Origin: Zoogloea dura
GTDB taxonomy: Bacteria; Pseudomonadota; Gammaproteobacteria; Burkholderiales; Rhodocyclaceae
Direction of reading: 5' to 3'
Assembly: GCF_012927165.1 (NCBI RefSeq)
Contig: NZ_JABBGA010000013.1
Span: forward strand, 1-64,000
Length of the DNA stretch: 64,000 nt
Shown here: positions 57,221-64,000 of the stretch, in pieces
Layout of the letters: each line of letters begins with the position of its first letter
Numbering within the stretch: position 1 is the stretch's first letter
The notes under the pieces: model-generated
Told to the model about the DNA's origin: nothing
The model's input: the letters and a program-made list of their open reading frames with translations, nothing else
Database searches by the model: none
Position numbers and translations under genes: made by a program

Positions 57221-57936
57221 CCACCCCCGACAAGGACAGCCCCCTCATCTTCATCGTCGAGGATGAAGCCGACATCGCCCGCCTGATCGCCGACACCCTC
57301 GGCGAATATGGCTTCCGCTGCGAGACCTTCGCCACCGGCCGCGCCCTGCTCTCGCGCACCCGCCGGGCCCAGCCCGAGCTGGCCATCCTCGACCTGGGCC
57401 TGCCCGACATGGACGGCCTGCAGGTGCTGCGCGAACTGCAGGAGCAGCACCCCTGCGCCGCACTGATCCTGACCGGCCGCGACGGCCTGACCGACCGCGT
57501 GCTAGGCCTCGAACTGGGTGCCGACGACTACCTGGTCAAGCCCTTCGAGCCCCGCGAGCTGGTGGCGCGGGTGCGCTCTATCCTGCGCCGCTATCAGAAA
57601 GCCGCCGCCAGCGAACCCACCGGCCAGACCGGTGCGCGCTTCGCAGGCTGGCATTTCGACATCGGTCGCCTCAACCTCAGCGCCGACGATGGGCGGGAGA
57701 TATCCCTCTCGGCAGCTGAAGCCGCCCTGCTGCAGACCCTGCTGCGCAAGCCCAACAAGATCCTGACCCGCGAGCAACTGATCGGCGAACGCGACCTCGA
57801 CCCCTTCGACCGCAGCATCGACGTGCGCATCTCCCGGCTACGCCGCAAGCTGGAGGACGACCCGCAGGATCCGAAGATCATCAAGACCGTATACGGCGCC
57901 GGCTACCTGCTGTGCGCCAGCGTGGAATGGGAATGA
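57217..57936 (+). CDS. OmpR-family response regulator
   Basis: The 239-residue protein has a receiver with EDE at 15-17 and phosphoacceptor Asp59 (LAILDLGLPD), the KPFEPRE lysine motif, and a winged-helix DNA-binding domain ending in DPKIIKTVYGAGYLL. It overlaps the hybrid kinase gene by four bases and is the probable output of that kinase. Confidence 0.93.
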   Translation: MTTPDKDSPLIFIVEDEADIARLIADTLGEYGFRCETFATGRALLSRTRRAQPELAILDLGLPDMDGLQVLRELQEQHPCAALILTGRDGLTDRVLGLELGADDYLVKPFEPRELVARVRSILRRYQKAAASEPTGQTGARFAGWHFDIGRLNLSADDGREISLSAAEAALLQTLLRKPNKILTREQLIGERDLDPFDRSIDVRISRLRRKLEDDPQDPKIIKTVYGAGYLLCASVEWE

Positions 57937-58029
57937 GGGAGTGCGCACCGCCCAATGCGGCCGACACAGACCCTACGCCACCGCATCGTCCCGTAAAATG
58001 GCGCCTCCTTTAGGAGGGAAACCCAAATC

Positions 58030-58503
58030 ATGACAAGACCATTCAAAGTTCTCGGCGTCCAGCAGATCGCCATCGGCGGCCCGTCCAAGGATCGCCTGCG
58101 CACCCTGTGGGTGGACATGTTCGGCCTCGAAGTCACCGGCACCTTCAAGTCGGAACGCGAGAACGTGGACGAGGACATCACCGCCATGGGCAAGGGCCCG
58201 TTCAAGGTCGAAGTGGACCTGATGCAACCCCTCGACCCCGAGAAGAAACCCGCCGTCCACACCACACCACTGAACCACGTCGGCCTGTGGATCGACGACC
58301 TGCCCAAGGCCGTCGAATGGCTCGGCGCCAACGGCGTGCGCTTTGCGCCGGGCGGCATCCGCAAGGGCGCCGCCGGCTACGACATCACCTTCCTCCACCC
58401 CAAGGGCAACGAAGAATTCCCCATCGGCGGTGAAGGCGTGCTGGTCGAGCTGGTCCAGGCACCGCCCGAAGTGATCGAAGCCTTCGCCAGGCTGGCCGGC
58501 TGA
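58030..58503 (+). CDS. VOC-family (glyoxalase/bleomycin resistance fold) protein
   Basis: The 157-residue protein has two betaalphabeta-beta-beta modules of the vicinal oxygen chelate superfamily and the ending [10 protein letters not shown], which resembles methylmalonyl-CoA epimerase and related lyases. AGGAGG precedes the ATG. It is monocistronic. Epimerase activity would fit the acyl-CoA theme of icmF, but the metal ligands cannot be assigned confidently here, so only the superfamily is claimed. Confidence 0.78.
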   Translation: MTRPFKVLGVQQIAIGGPSKDRLRTLWVDMFGLEVTGTFKSERENVDEDITAMGKGPFKVEVDLMQPLDPEKKPAVHTTPLNHVGLWIDDLPKAVEWLGANGVRFAPGGIRKGAAGYDITFLHPKGNEEFPIGGEGVLVELVQAPPEVIEAFARLAG

Positions 58504-58523
58504 TCCTTTCGCTGTGGCACCCC

Positions 58524-58559
58524 GGCGGGCCGGCCTTCGTGCGGAAGGGCCAGCCCGCC
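58524..58559. terminator. hairpin between convergent genes
   Basis: GGCGGGC-C-GGCC-TTC (58524-58538) pairs with 58544-58559 with one mismatch and one bulge. It lies in the 61-bp space between the rightward VOC gene and the leftward metallopeptidase gene, and could limit transcription from both sides. There is no clear T-run. Confidence 0.45.
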
Positions 58560-58564
58560 GCCGT

Positions 58565-59422
58565 TTACAGCATCTTGGCCTGGAAGGTGTTGCAGGCCCC
58601 CAGCTGACCGCTCTCCATGCCGCGCTTGAACCAGCGCACCCGCTGTTCCGAGCTGCCGTGGGTGAAGCTGTCCGGCACCGCGAAGCCCTTGGCTTGTTTC
58701 TGCAGGGCGTCGTCACCGATGGCTGTGGCGGCGCGCAGAGCCTCTTCCACGTCGCCCACCTCGAGGATGGCGCGGGCCTTGTCCGCGTTCTGCGCCCACA
58801 CGCCCGCCAGGCAGTCCGCCTGCAGCTCCAGCCGGACCGACAGGGCATTCGACTCCTTCTCGCTTGCCCTGCTGCGGGCCGCCATCACCTTGGAGGAGAT
58901 TCCCAGCAGGTTCTGCACATGGTGGCCGACCTCGTGGGCAATCACGTAGGCCTGGGCAAAATCGCCGGGCGCCTTGAAGCGGCTTTTCAGCTCCTGGTAG
59001 AAGGACAGGTCGATATACACCTTCTGGTCCGACGGACAGTAGAAGGGCCCCATCGCGGCCTGCCCTGTACCGCAGGCGGTCGGCGTCGAGCCGGAAAAGA
59101 GCACCAGGGTCGGCGCCACGTAGTCGCGGCCATTGAGCTTGAAGATCTGCTGCCAGGTATCCTCCGTCTCGCCCAGCACCTGGCGCACGAAGCGGGTTTC
59201 CGGGTCGTTCGCCGGCGGCGCCGCGGAGCGGGTCTCGGCCTGCGGCGACGGTGACAGCGCCGCCTGGTTCAGCACCACACTCGGATCGACACCGAAGTAC
59301 ATCGCCACCAAGGCCAGCACGATGGTCCCGAGGCCGATGCTCTTGCCGCCGATCGGCAGACCACCCCCGCCGCCCCGGCGATCCTCGATGTTGTCGCTTT
59401 CCCTGCTGTTGTCGAAACGCAT
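58565..59422 (-). CDS. ypfJ: YpfJ-family neutral zinc metallopeptidase
   Basis: The 285-residue protein starts with a polar, Gly-rich segment, then one transmembrane helix (about 27-45), then a periplasmic domain. The zinc motif is HEVGHH, and a conserved downstream ELQADCLAG supplies the third ligand region, as in YpfJ proteins. The ending GSSEQRVRWFKRGMESG is also typical. The ATG at 59422 is preferred to an upstream frame extension. Its substrates are not known. Confidence 0.85.
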   Translation of the reverse strand: MRFDNSRESDNIEDRRGGGGGLPIGGKSIGLGTIVLALVAMYFGVDPSVVLNQAALSPSPQAETRSAAPPANDPETRFVRQVLGETEDTWQQIFKLNGRDYVAPTLVLFSGSTPTACGTGQAAMGPFYCPSDQKVYIDLSFYQELKSRFKAPGDFAQAYVIAHEVGHHVQNLLGISSKVMAARSRASEKESNALSVRLELQADCLAGVWAQNADKARAILEVGDVEEALRAATAIGDDALQKQAKGFAVPDSFTHGSSEQRVRWFKRGMESGQLGACNTFQAKML

Positions 59423-59578
59423 CGTCAGTTCCTTTGTGTGTGAGGGATGAAGAGTGACCGGGGTGAGCCGGGCTTTCAAGTTACCGCCTCGGTCGATCAT
59501 GTCAATTACTGTGTCTATACCCCGTCCTGCAAAACGCGGCACAGCGTCACATCGCCATTTTGCGGCGCAACATTTTCC

Positions 59579-59636
59579 TTGTGTGTCCTCGTGTTTCCAT
59601 TTATAGTGGTCAATCTGGTGTAAAGCGGTTACACCA
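59579..59636 (+). promoter_or_regulatory. sigma70-type promoter and operator-like dyad upstream of the RNA helicase gene
   Basis: TTGTGT (59579-59584), a 17-bp spacer and TATAGT (59602-59607) form a good sigma70 promoter. The perfect dyad TGGTGTAA-AGCGG-TTACACCA (59616-59636) begins at the expected transcription start. The leader would be about 210 nt long. The 402-bp space 59423-59824 otherwise holds no gene. The dyad may be an operator or a 5' mRNA hairpin. Confidence 0.5.
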
Positions 59637-59824
59637 AGTCACATCGTCCCTGACCCTCTTCATATCTCCCGTACCAGACGAGAGGTGCCCCTGATCGGTT
59701 AGTGCCGATATGCCAGCCTGGCAGCTTCAGGGTCGCCCCTGTTCCGCGCGCATCTCTGCGCAGCGGAACGTTGCCGTTTTTTCTCGCGGGAACCGCACCT
59801 GCCACAAGATATAAGGAAGCGAAC

Positions 59825-61381
59825 ATGGATTTCGCCAGCCTCGGCCTGTCCGAGCACATTGTCAAAGCCGTTAACGAAGCCGGCTATACCGAACCCACCT
59901 CCGTCCAGCTGGCCGCCATCCCCGCCGCACTTGCCGGCAAGGATCTCGTGGTCTCCAGCCAGACCGGCTCGGGCAAGACCGCAGCCTTCATGCTGCCCTC
60001 CCTGCAGCGTCTGACCATCGAGTCCCCGCTCAAGGCCCGCGGTCCCCGCGTGCTGGTGCTCACTCCCACCCGCGAACTGGCCGTGCAGGTCACCGACGCC
60101 ACCAAGCGCTACGGCAAGAACCTGCGCTACGCCAAGGCCGTCAGCGTGGTCGGCGGCATGCCCTACCCGGTGCAGAACAAGCTGCTGTCCAGCCCCTACG
60201 AAATCCTGGTGGCCACTCCCGGCCGCCTGATGGACCAGATGAACAGTGGCCGCATCGACTTCGGCCGCCTGGAAATCCTGATCCTCGACGAAGCCGACCG
60301 CATGCTCGACATGGGTTTCGTGGAAGACATCGAGGCCATCGTCGCCAAGCTGCCGGCCAACCGTCAGACCCTGTTCTTCTCCGCCACCCTCGATGGCCAG
60401 GTCGCCCGCATGATGCAGCGCCTGCTGAAGGACCCTGAGCGCATCGAGATCGACTCGGCCCAGACCCGTCACGAGAACATCGAACAGCGCCTGCTTGTGG
60501 CCGACGACATCAGCCACAAGAACCGCCTGCTCGACGGCATCCTGCGTGACGTCGGCGTCGATCAGGCCATCGTATTCACCGCCACCAAGCGTGACGCCGA
60601 TGCCCTGACCCTGAACCTGGAATCCCAGGGTCACTCCGTGGCAGCCCTGCACGGTGACATGAATCAGCGCATGCGCACCCGCACCCTCGACCAGCTGCGT
60701 CGCGGCCATCTGCGTGTGCTGATCGCCACCGACGTGGCCGCCCGCGGCATCGACGTGCGCACGATCAGCCACGTGATCAACTACGACCTGCCCAAGGTTG
60801 CGGCCGACTATGTGCACCGCATCGGCCGCACCGGCCGTGGCGGCTCCAACGGCATCGCCATCAGCCTGGCCGAACGCCGCGATGTGCGCCTGCTGCGCGC
60901 CATCGAACGCTACACCCGCCAGCCCCTGGCCGTGCACACCATGCCCGGCCTTGAGCCGCGCAGCACCATGCCGGCCGACGATCGCCGCCCTGGCGGCCCG
61001 CGTCGTGACGGCCGCGGCTTCGGCGGCAACGGTGGCGGCCGCTTCGGCGACAAGCGCCCCTCCTCCGGCGGCTTTGGTGACAAGCGTCCCGCCAGCGGTT
61101 TCGGCGGCGGTGCCGGCCGTTTCGACCGGGAACCGCGCCGTGACGACAGCCGTCCGGCCAGCCCCTGGGCCGGCCAGGGCGAAGGGCGCCGCGACTTCCG
61201 CGACGCAGCCCCCCGCCGTGCCGACGCTGCCCCGCGTCACCCCGAGCACCGCACCGAGTTCCCCCACGTCGCCAAGCGCAGCTCCAACCACCAGAACAGC
61301 GGTGGCGGCTTCGGTGGCGGCCGTAGCGGTGAATTCGCCGGCAAGCCGCGCGCCGGTCGCACCTTCAACCGCGACCGGTAA
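59825..61381 (+). CDS. rhlE: DEAD-box ATP-dependent RNA helicase, RhlE-like
   Basis: The 518-residue protein has the full DEAD-box set: Walker A SQTGSGKT, PTRELA, the DEAD motif LDEADRMLDMGF, the SAT motif and HRIGRTGRGG. After about residue 385 the chain becomes a basic Arg/Gly-rich tail with FGDKRP repeats, typical of RNA-binding extensions. It unwinds RNA in ribosome assembly or mRNA turnover, often in the cold. AAGGAAG precedes the ATG. The long leader suggests post-transcriptional control. Confidence 0.92.
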   Translation: MDFASLGLSEHIVKAVNEAGYTEPTSVQLAAIPAALAGKDLVVSSQTGSGKTAAFMLPSLQRLTIESPLKARGPRVLVLTPTRELAVQVTDATKRYGKNLRYAKAVSVVGGMPYPVQNKLLSSPYEILVATPGRLMDQMNSGRIDFGRLEILILDEADRMLDMGFVEDIEAIVAKLPANRQTLFFSATLDGQVARMMQRLLKDPERIEIDSAQTRHENIEQRLLVADDISHKNRLLDGILRDVGVDQAIVFTATKRDADALTLNLESQGHSVAALHGDMNQRMRTRTLDQLRRGHLRVLIATDVAARGIDVRTISHVINYDLPKVAADYVHRIGRTGRGGSNGIAISLAERRDVRLLRAIERYTRQPLAVHTMPGLEPRSTMPADDRRPGGPRRDGRGFGGNGGGRFGDKRPSSGGFGDKRPASGFGGGAGRFDREPRRDDSRPASPWAGQGEGRRDFRDAAPRRADAAPRHPEHRTEFPHVAKRSSNHQNSGGGFGGGRSGEFAGKPRAGRTFNRDR

Positions 61382-61396
61382 GTAGCACCGGCTCCA

Positions 61397-61435
61397 CGCC
61401 GATGGGGCGCCTGCGGGCGCCCCATCGGCGTTTAC
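61397..61435 (+). terminator. terminator after the helicase gene
   Basis: A perfect 16-bp stem, ACGCCGATGGGGCGCC (61397-61412) with its complement at 61417-61432, has a 4-nt loop and is followed by TTT. It lies 15 bp after the helicase stop codon. Confidence 0.75.
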
Positions 61436-61580
61436 GCCCCCCTTCATTCCAGGAATGGACCCAAAAGCCCCCTCAGTTCACAGGGCCAATCCCCCCTGCC
61501 CCGTCTATGATGGGAGGAAACTTGCTTCGGGAGCCGGCACCCGTTCCGGCTGATAGCACCATTTCAAAGGGGAAAAAACC

Positions 61581-62012
61581 ATGAAAATCACCAGTCCCAT
61601 CGTCGGCGAGGTGGACGTCTCCGCCGATCGCATCCTGAATTTCCCGAGCGGCCTGCCCGGCTTCGAAGCCTGCCGCCAGTTCACCCTGCTTCACTCGGAG
61701 GAAGTGGAGTCGCCCACCCTGTTCGTGCTGCAGTGCCTGGACGACCCGGAAGTGGCCTTCAACGTAACCACTCCCGATGTGCTCGGCCTCAATTACGAGT
61801 TTTCCCTGAGTGATGACGAAGTGGCAGCCCTGCAGTTGAGCAACTCCGACGACGCCAGCCTGCTCCTCATCGTCAGCCCCGGAGAGCCCGGCGAGCAGCC
61901 GGTGCGCGCCAACGTCATGGCTCCGCTGGTCATCAACACGGCGACCCGGCATGGCCTGCAAAAGATCATCGGCAAGGTGGACGCCAGCGTCACCCTCAAG
62001 GCCGTGGCCTGA
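61581..62012 (+). CDS. fliW: flagellar assembly factor FliW
   Basis: The 143-residue protein has the FliW core: ILNFPSGLPGFE near residue 18 and a C-terminal ANVMAPLVINTATRHGLQ. FliW binds flagellin and sequesters or inhibits CsrA, linking flagellin secretion to its translation. AAAGGGG precedes the ATG. No csrA or flagellin gene is next to it here. A terminator follows directly. Confidence 0.9.
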   Translation: MKITSPIVGEVDVSADRILNFPSGLPGFEACRQFTLLHSEEVESPTLFVLQCLDDPEVAFNVTTPDVLGLNYEFSLSDDEVAALQLSNSDDASLLLIVSPGEPGEQPVRANVMAPLVINTATRHGLQKIIGKVDASVTLKAVA

Positions 62013-62033
62013 ACCACCCCGGCCACGCATCTC

Positions 62034-62058
62034 AAGGGCGCCCCGTGGCGCCCTTTTT
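62034..62058 (+). terminator. intrinsic terminator after fliW
   Basis: AAGGGCGCC (62034-62042) pairs with GGCGCCCTT (62047-62055) over a 4-nt loop and runs into TTTTT. It lies 22 bp after the fliW stop codon. Confidence 0.85.
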
Positions 62059-62187
62059 CATCTCCCCCCGCCATCGACGCCAGGAAAACATCATCTGCAC
62101 GCGCACGTGCCTTATTACCGGCCCCCGGTTTGAAGACTGGCCAAAATGGGTATAGTGTTAAAAAAGGGTTCAACGGGCTTATCAGCG

Positions 62188-62742
62188 ATGATCGACTACT
62201 CCATGCATGAAGTCCCCCCCGGCTTCCTCAAGAAGTGGCAGCACACCCTCGATGAGGTGGCCAAAGCCCTCGACGTGCCGGCAGCCCTTGTCATGCGGGT
62301 ATGGCCCGAACAGATCGAAGTACTCCTCTCCAGCCTGAGCACCGGCAACCCCTACGAAGAACACGAAAAGGCCGACCTCGGCACCGGCCTGTATTGCGAG
62401 ACCGTCATGGCCAGCAGGGCCCTGCTCGAGATCCCCGACGCCCTCAGCGACCCGGCCTGGAGCGACAACCCCGACATCAAGCTGAACATGATCAACTACC
62501 TGGGCGTGCCGCTCGTCTGGCCCGACGACTCCATCTTCGGCACCGTCTGCGTACTCGACGCCCGGGCACGGCAGTATTCGGCGGAAGCACAGGAAGCCCT
62601 CTGGAAGATCAAGGCCCTCATCGAGGCCGATTTCTCGATGATCTGGCACGGCGCCCTCGACCCCACCCTGATCGACGAGCGCACCCGTTCGATCAGCGCG
62701 GAGGTGGAGACCATCCTGGCCCAACTCAGCAGGCCGCACTGA
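62188..62742 (+). CDS. stand-alone GAF domain protein
   Basis: The protein is 184 residues from the ATG at 62188. An ATG at 62146 is in frame, but a -10-like TATAGT overlaps that region, so the later start is preferred. The chain is a single GAF sensor domain (KWQHTLDEVAKALDVPAALVMRV, ETVMASRALLEIPD, YLGVPLVWPDDSIFGTVCVLD) with no output domain. The downstream kinase begins with a similar GAF domain, so this may be a split or duplicated sensor. Confidence 0.75.
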   Translation: MIDYSMHEVPPGFLKKWQHTLDEVAKALDVPAALVMRVWPEQIEVLLSSLSTGNPYEEHEKADLGTGLYCETVMASRALLEIPDALSDPAWSDNPDIKLNMINYLGVPLVWPDDSIFGTVCVLDARARQYSAEAQEALWKIKALIEADFSMIWHGALDPTLIDERTRSISAEVETILAQLSRPH

Positions 62743-62763
62743 CCCCAGCAGAAAACGCACGAC

Positions 62764-64000
62764 GTGAGCCAAGACCCGCCCCGCCCTGCCGCCGTTCCAG
62801 CGCATTACCTGAACAAATGGCAGGAGGTGGTCGACCTCGCCGCCCGCCTGAACGACACGTCCGCAACCCTGATGAGCACGCCCGCGTCCGGGGATTGCAG
62901 CTGCCTGCTGGCCAGCGGGCCACTCGCCGAACGGACACCTGGCTCCAGCCAGCCCTTTATCAAGGGAGACGTCTTCACGGCGGGGGTCGTCGCCAGCAAG
63001 CGCGCCCTCCACGTACCCGACGCGCAGCTCGACCCCTACTGGAAGGTGCAGGCCGGCGACGCCCCACCGATACGCGGCTACCTCGGCCTGCCCCTGCTGT
63101 GGCCCGACCGCAGCCTGTTCGGGGTGCTGAGCCTCATCAGCGCGGCTCCCCTGTCCGTCGATGAACCCCACCAGGCCCTGCTGGCCCAGTTCAGAACCCT
63201 CATCGAAGGCGACTTCCGGGTGATCCACCTGATGCGTGCCCTCGACCGCCACACCACGCGCTTCGAGCAGACCGTGCTTGAGCGCACCGAAGAGCTGCGC
63301 CACGCCAACCAGAGCCTCGAACACGAACTGGCCGAGAGACTGAAGGCCGAGCAACAGGCCCGCGACAGCGAAAAGAGCCTGCAGGACGTGCTCACCGTAA
63401 TCCAGGAAGGGGTCTGGGACTGGGACCTCCCCGCCAACCGGGTCAGTCATAACCAGCAGTGGTACCTGACCCTCGGCTACCCTCCGGACGAGGTGCCGAC
63501 GACCTACGAAGGCTTCTTCGACTTCGTCCTCCCCGAAGACCGCCCGACCGTGATGGAAAGAGTCGACAAGATCCGCCGCGGCGACATCCGTGACTACTTC
63601 TCCGAACACCGGCTGGTCAAGAAAACCGGGGATGTCATCTGGGTCCGCGATCGGGGCCGTATCGTGGCCTGGGACGACACCGGCCAGCCCGCCCGCATCC
63701 TCGGCAGCTTCGCCGACATCACCGAGGGCCGCCTGGCCCAGATGCAGCTCGCCGGCCAGCGGGACACCCTAGAAGAACTCGTCGTGATCCGCACCCGCGA
63801 GCTGGAAAGCGCCAAGGAGGCCGCCGAAGCGGCCAACCTCGCCAAGAGCGCGTTCCTGGCCAACATGTCACACGAGATCCGCACCCCGCTCAACGCCATC
63901 ACCGGCATGGCCTATCTCATCCAGCGGGGCGGCCTGACCCGCCAGCAGGCCGAGCAGCTGGGCAAGCTGCAGAACGCCGGCGACCACCTGCTGGAGATCA
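62764..64000 (+). CDS. GAF-PAS sensor histidine kinase, N-terminal part (cut by window)
   Basis: The frame is open from a GTG at 62764 to the right edge (412 residues). An N-terminal GAF domain resembles the preceding small protein (YLNKWQEVVDLAARLNDTSA and GYLGLPLLWPDRSLFGVL). It is followed by a coiled coil, a PAS/PAC domain (VIQEGVWDWDL to ILGSFADITEG) and a HisKA box FLANMSHEIRTPLNAI near residue 365. The ATPase domain and any receiver lie outside. It starts 21 bp after the GAF gene, so they are probably one operon. The start codon is not certain. Confidence 0.85.
   Translation, partial: MSQDPPRPAAVPAHYLNKWQEVVDLAARLNDTSATLMSTPASGDCSCLLASGPLAERTPGSSQPFIKGDVFTAGVVASKRALHVPDAQLDPYWKVQAGDAPPIRGYLGLPLLWPDRSLFGVLSLISAAPLSVDEPHQALLAQFRTLIEGDFRVIHLMRALDRHTTRFEQTVLERTEELRHANQSLEHELAERLKAEQQARDSEKSLQDVLTVIQEGVWDWDLPANRVSHNQQWYLTLGYPPDEVPTTYEGFFDFVLPEDRPTVMERVDKIRRGDIRDYFSEHRLVKKTGDVIWVRDRGRIVAWDDTGQPARILGSFADITEGRLAQMQLAGQRDTLEELVVIRTRELESAKEAAEAANLAKSAFLANMSHEIRTPLNAITGMAYLIQRGGLTRQQAEQLGKLQNAGDHLLEI

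Overview
The window looks like chromosomal DNA of a high-GC betaproteobacterium, most likely of the Rhodocyclales (Azoarcus/Thauera/Zoogloea type). The evidence is the gene content: aerobic benzoate catabolism with meta-cleavage, aromatic/fatty acid CoA ligases beside a Liv-type ABC transporter, a PhaM-like granule protein, a PEP-CTERM protein, IcmF and FliW. This placement is an inference, since no rRNA or other marker gene is present. Both window ends cut genes: a 2-oxoacid:ferredoxin oxidoreductase-like gene on the left and a sensor kinase on the right.

Region 1 (1-13.1 kb) is a long leftward catabolic block: benA-benB-benC-benD, an aromatic acid MFS transporter, catechol 2,3-dioxygenase, 2-hydroxymuconic semialdehyde dehydrogenase, 2-oxopent-4-enoate hydratase, 4-oxalocrotonate decarboxylase, and then the indolepyruvate:ferredoxin oxidoreductase-like gene. 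Together they take benzoate to catechol and through the oxalocrotonate branch of meta-cleavage. The tautomerase, aldolase and acetaldehyde dehydrogenase are not in view. Divergent from benA is an XylR/DmpR-type sigma54 activator. The 0.7-kb space between them holds a good -24/-12 match and two upstream AT-rich dyads. Several intercistronic gaps hold strong hairpins.

Region 2 (13.1-22.9 kb) holds a Tat-exported molybdenum hydroxylase (2Fe-2S and molybdopterin subunits) with XdhC- and MocA-like maturation genes and a divergent AraC regulator. It also holds a DUF2252 gene and a tartrate/malate-type dehydrogenase with an AEC transporter and a divergent LysR regulator. Region 3 (22.9-23.9 kb) has no convincing gene. 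It is a 21-bp tandem repeat array followed by a roughly 580-bp imperfect palindrome.

Region 4 (23.9-31.5 kb) holds a lipoprotein 5'-nucleotidase and then an apparent signalling unit: a NarL-type regulator divergent from a TonB-dependent receptor, a periplasmic binding protein and a hybrid histidine kinase whose receiver has Glu at the phosphoacceptor position. Region 5 (31.6-43.3 kb) holds phaM, an AEC transporter, a PaaK-like ligase, the livF/substrate-binding/livM/livH/livG cassette, an acyl-CoA synthetase and gdhA. Region 6 (43.3-48.5 kb) holds small, poorly characterised genes: a degenerate CCA-enzyme HD domain, a secreted small protein, a secreted zincin, a PEP-CTERM protein, and a DUF2167/site-2 protease pair.

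Region 7 (48.5-64 kb) holds icmF with a divergent AraC regulator, then a tightly packed GGDEF-EAL protein, hybrid kinase and OmpR-type regulator. These are followed by a VOC protein, a YpfJ-type metallopeptidase, an RhlE-type RNA helicase with a long leader, fliW, a GAF-only protein and a GAF-PAS histidine kinase cut by the window end.
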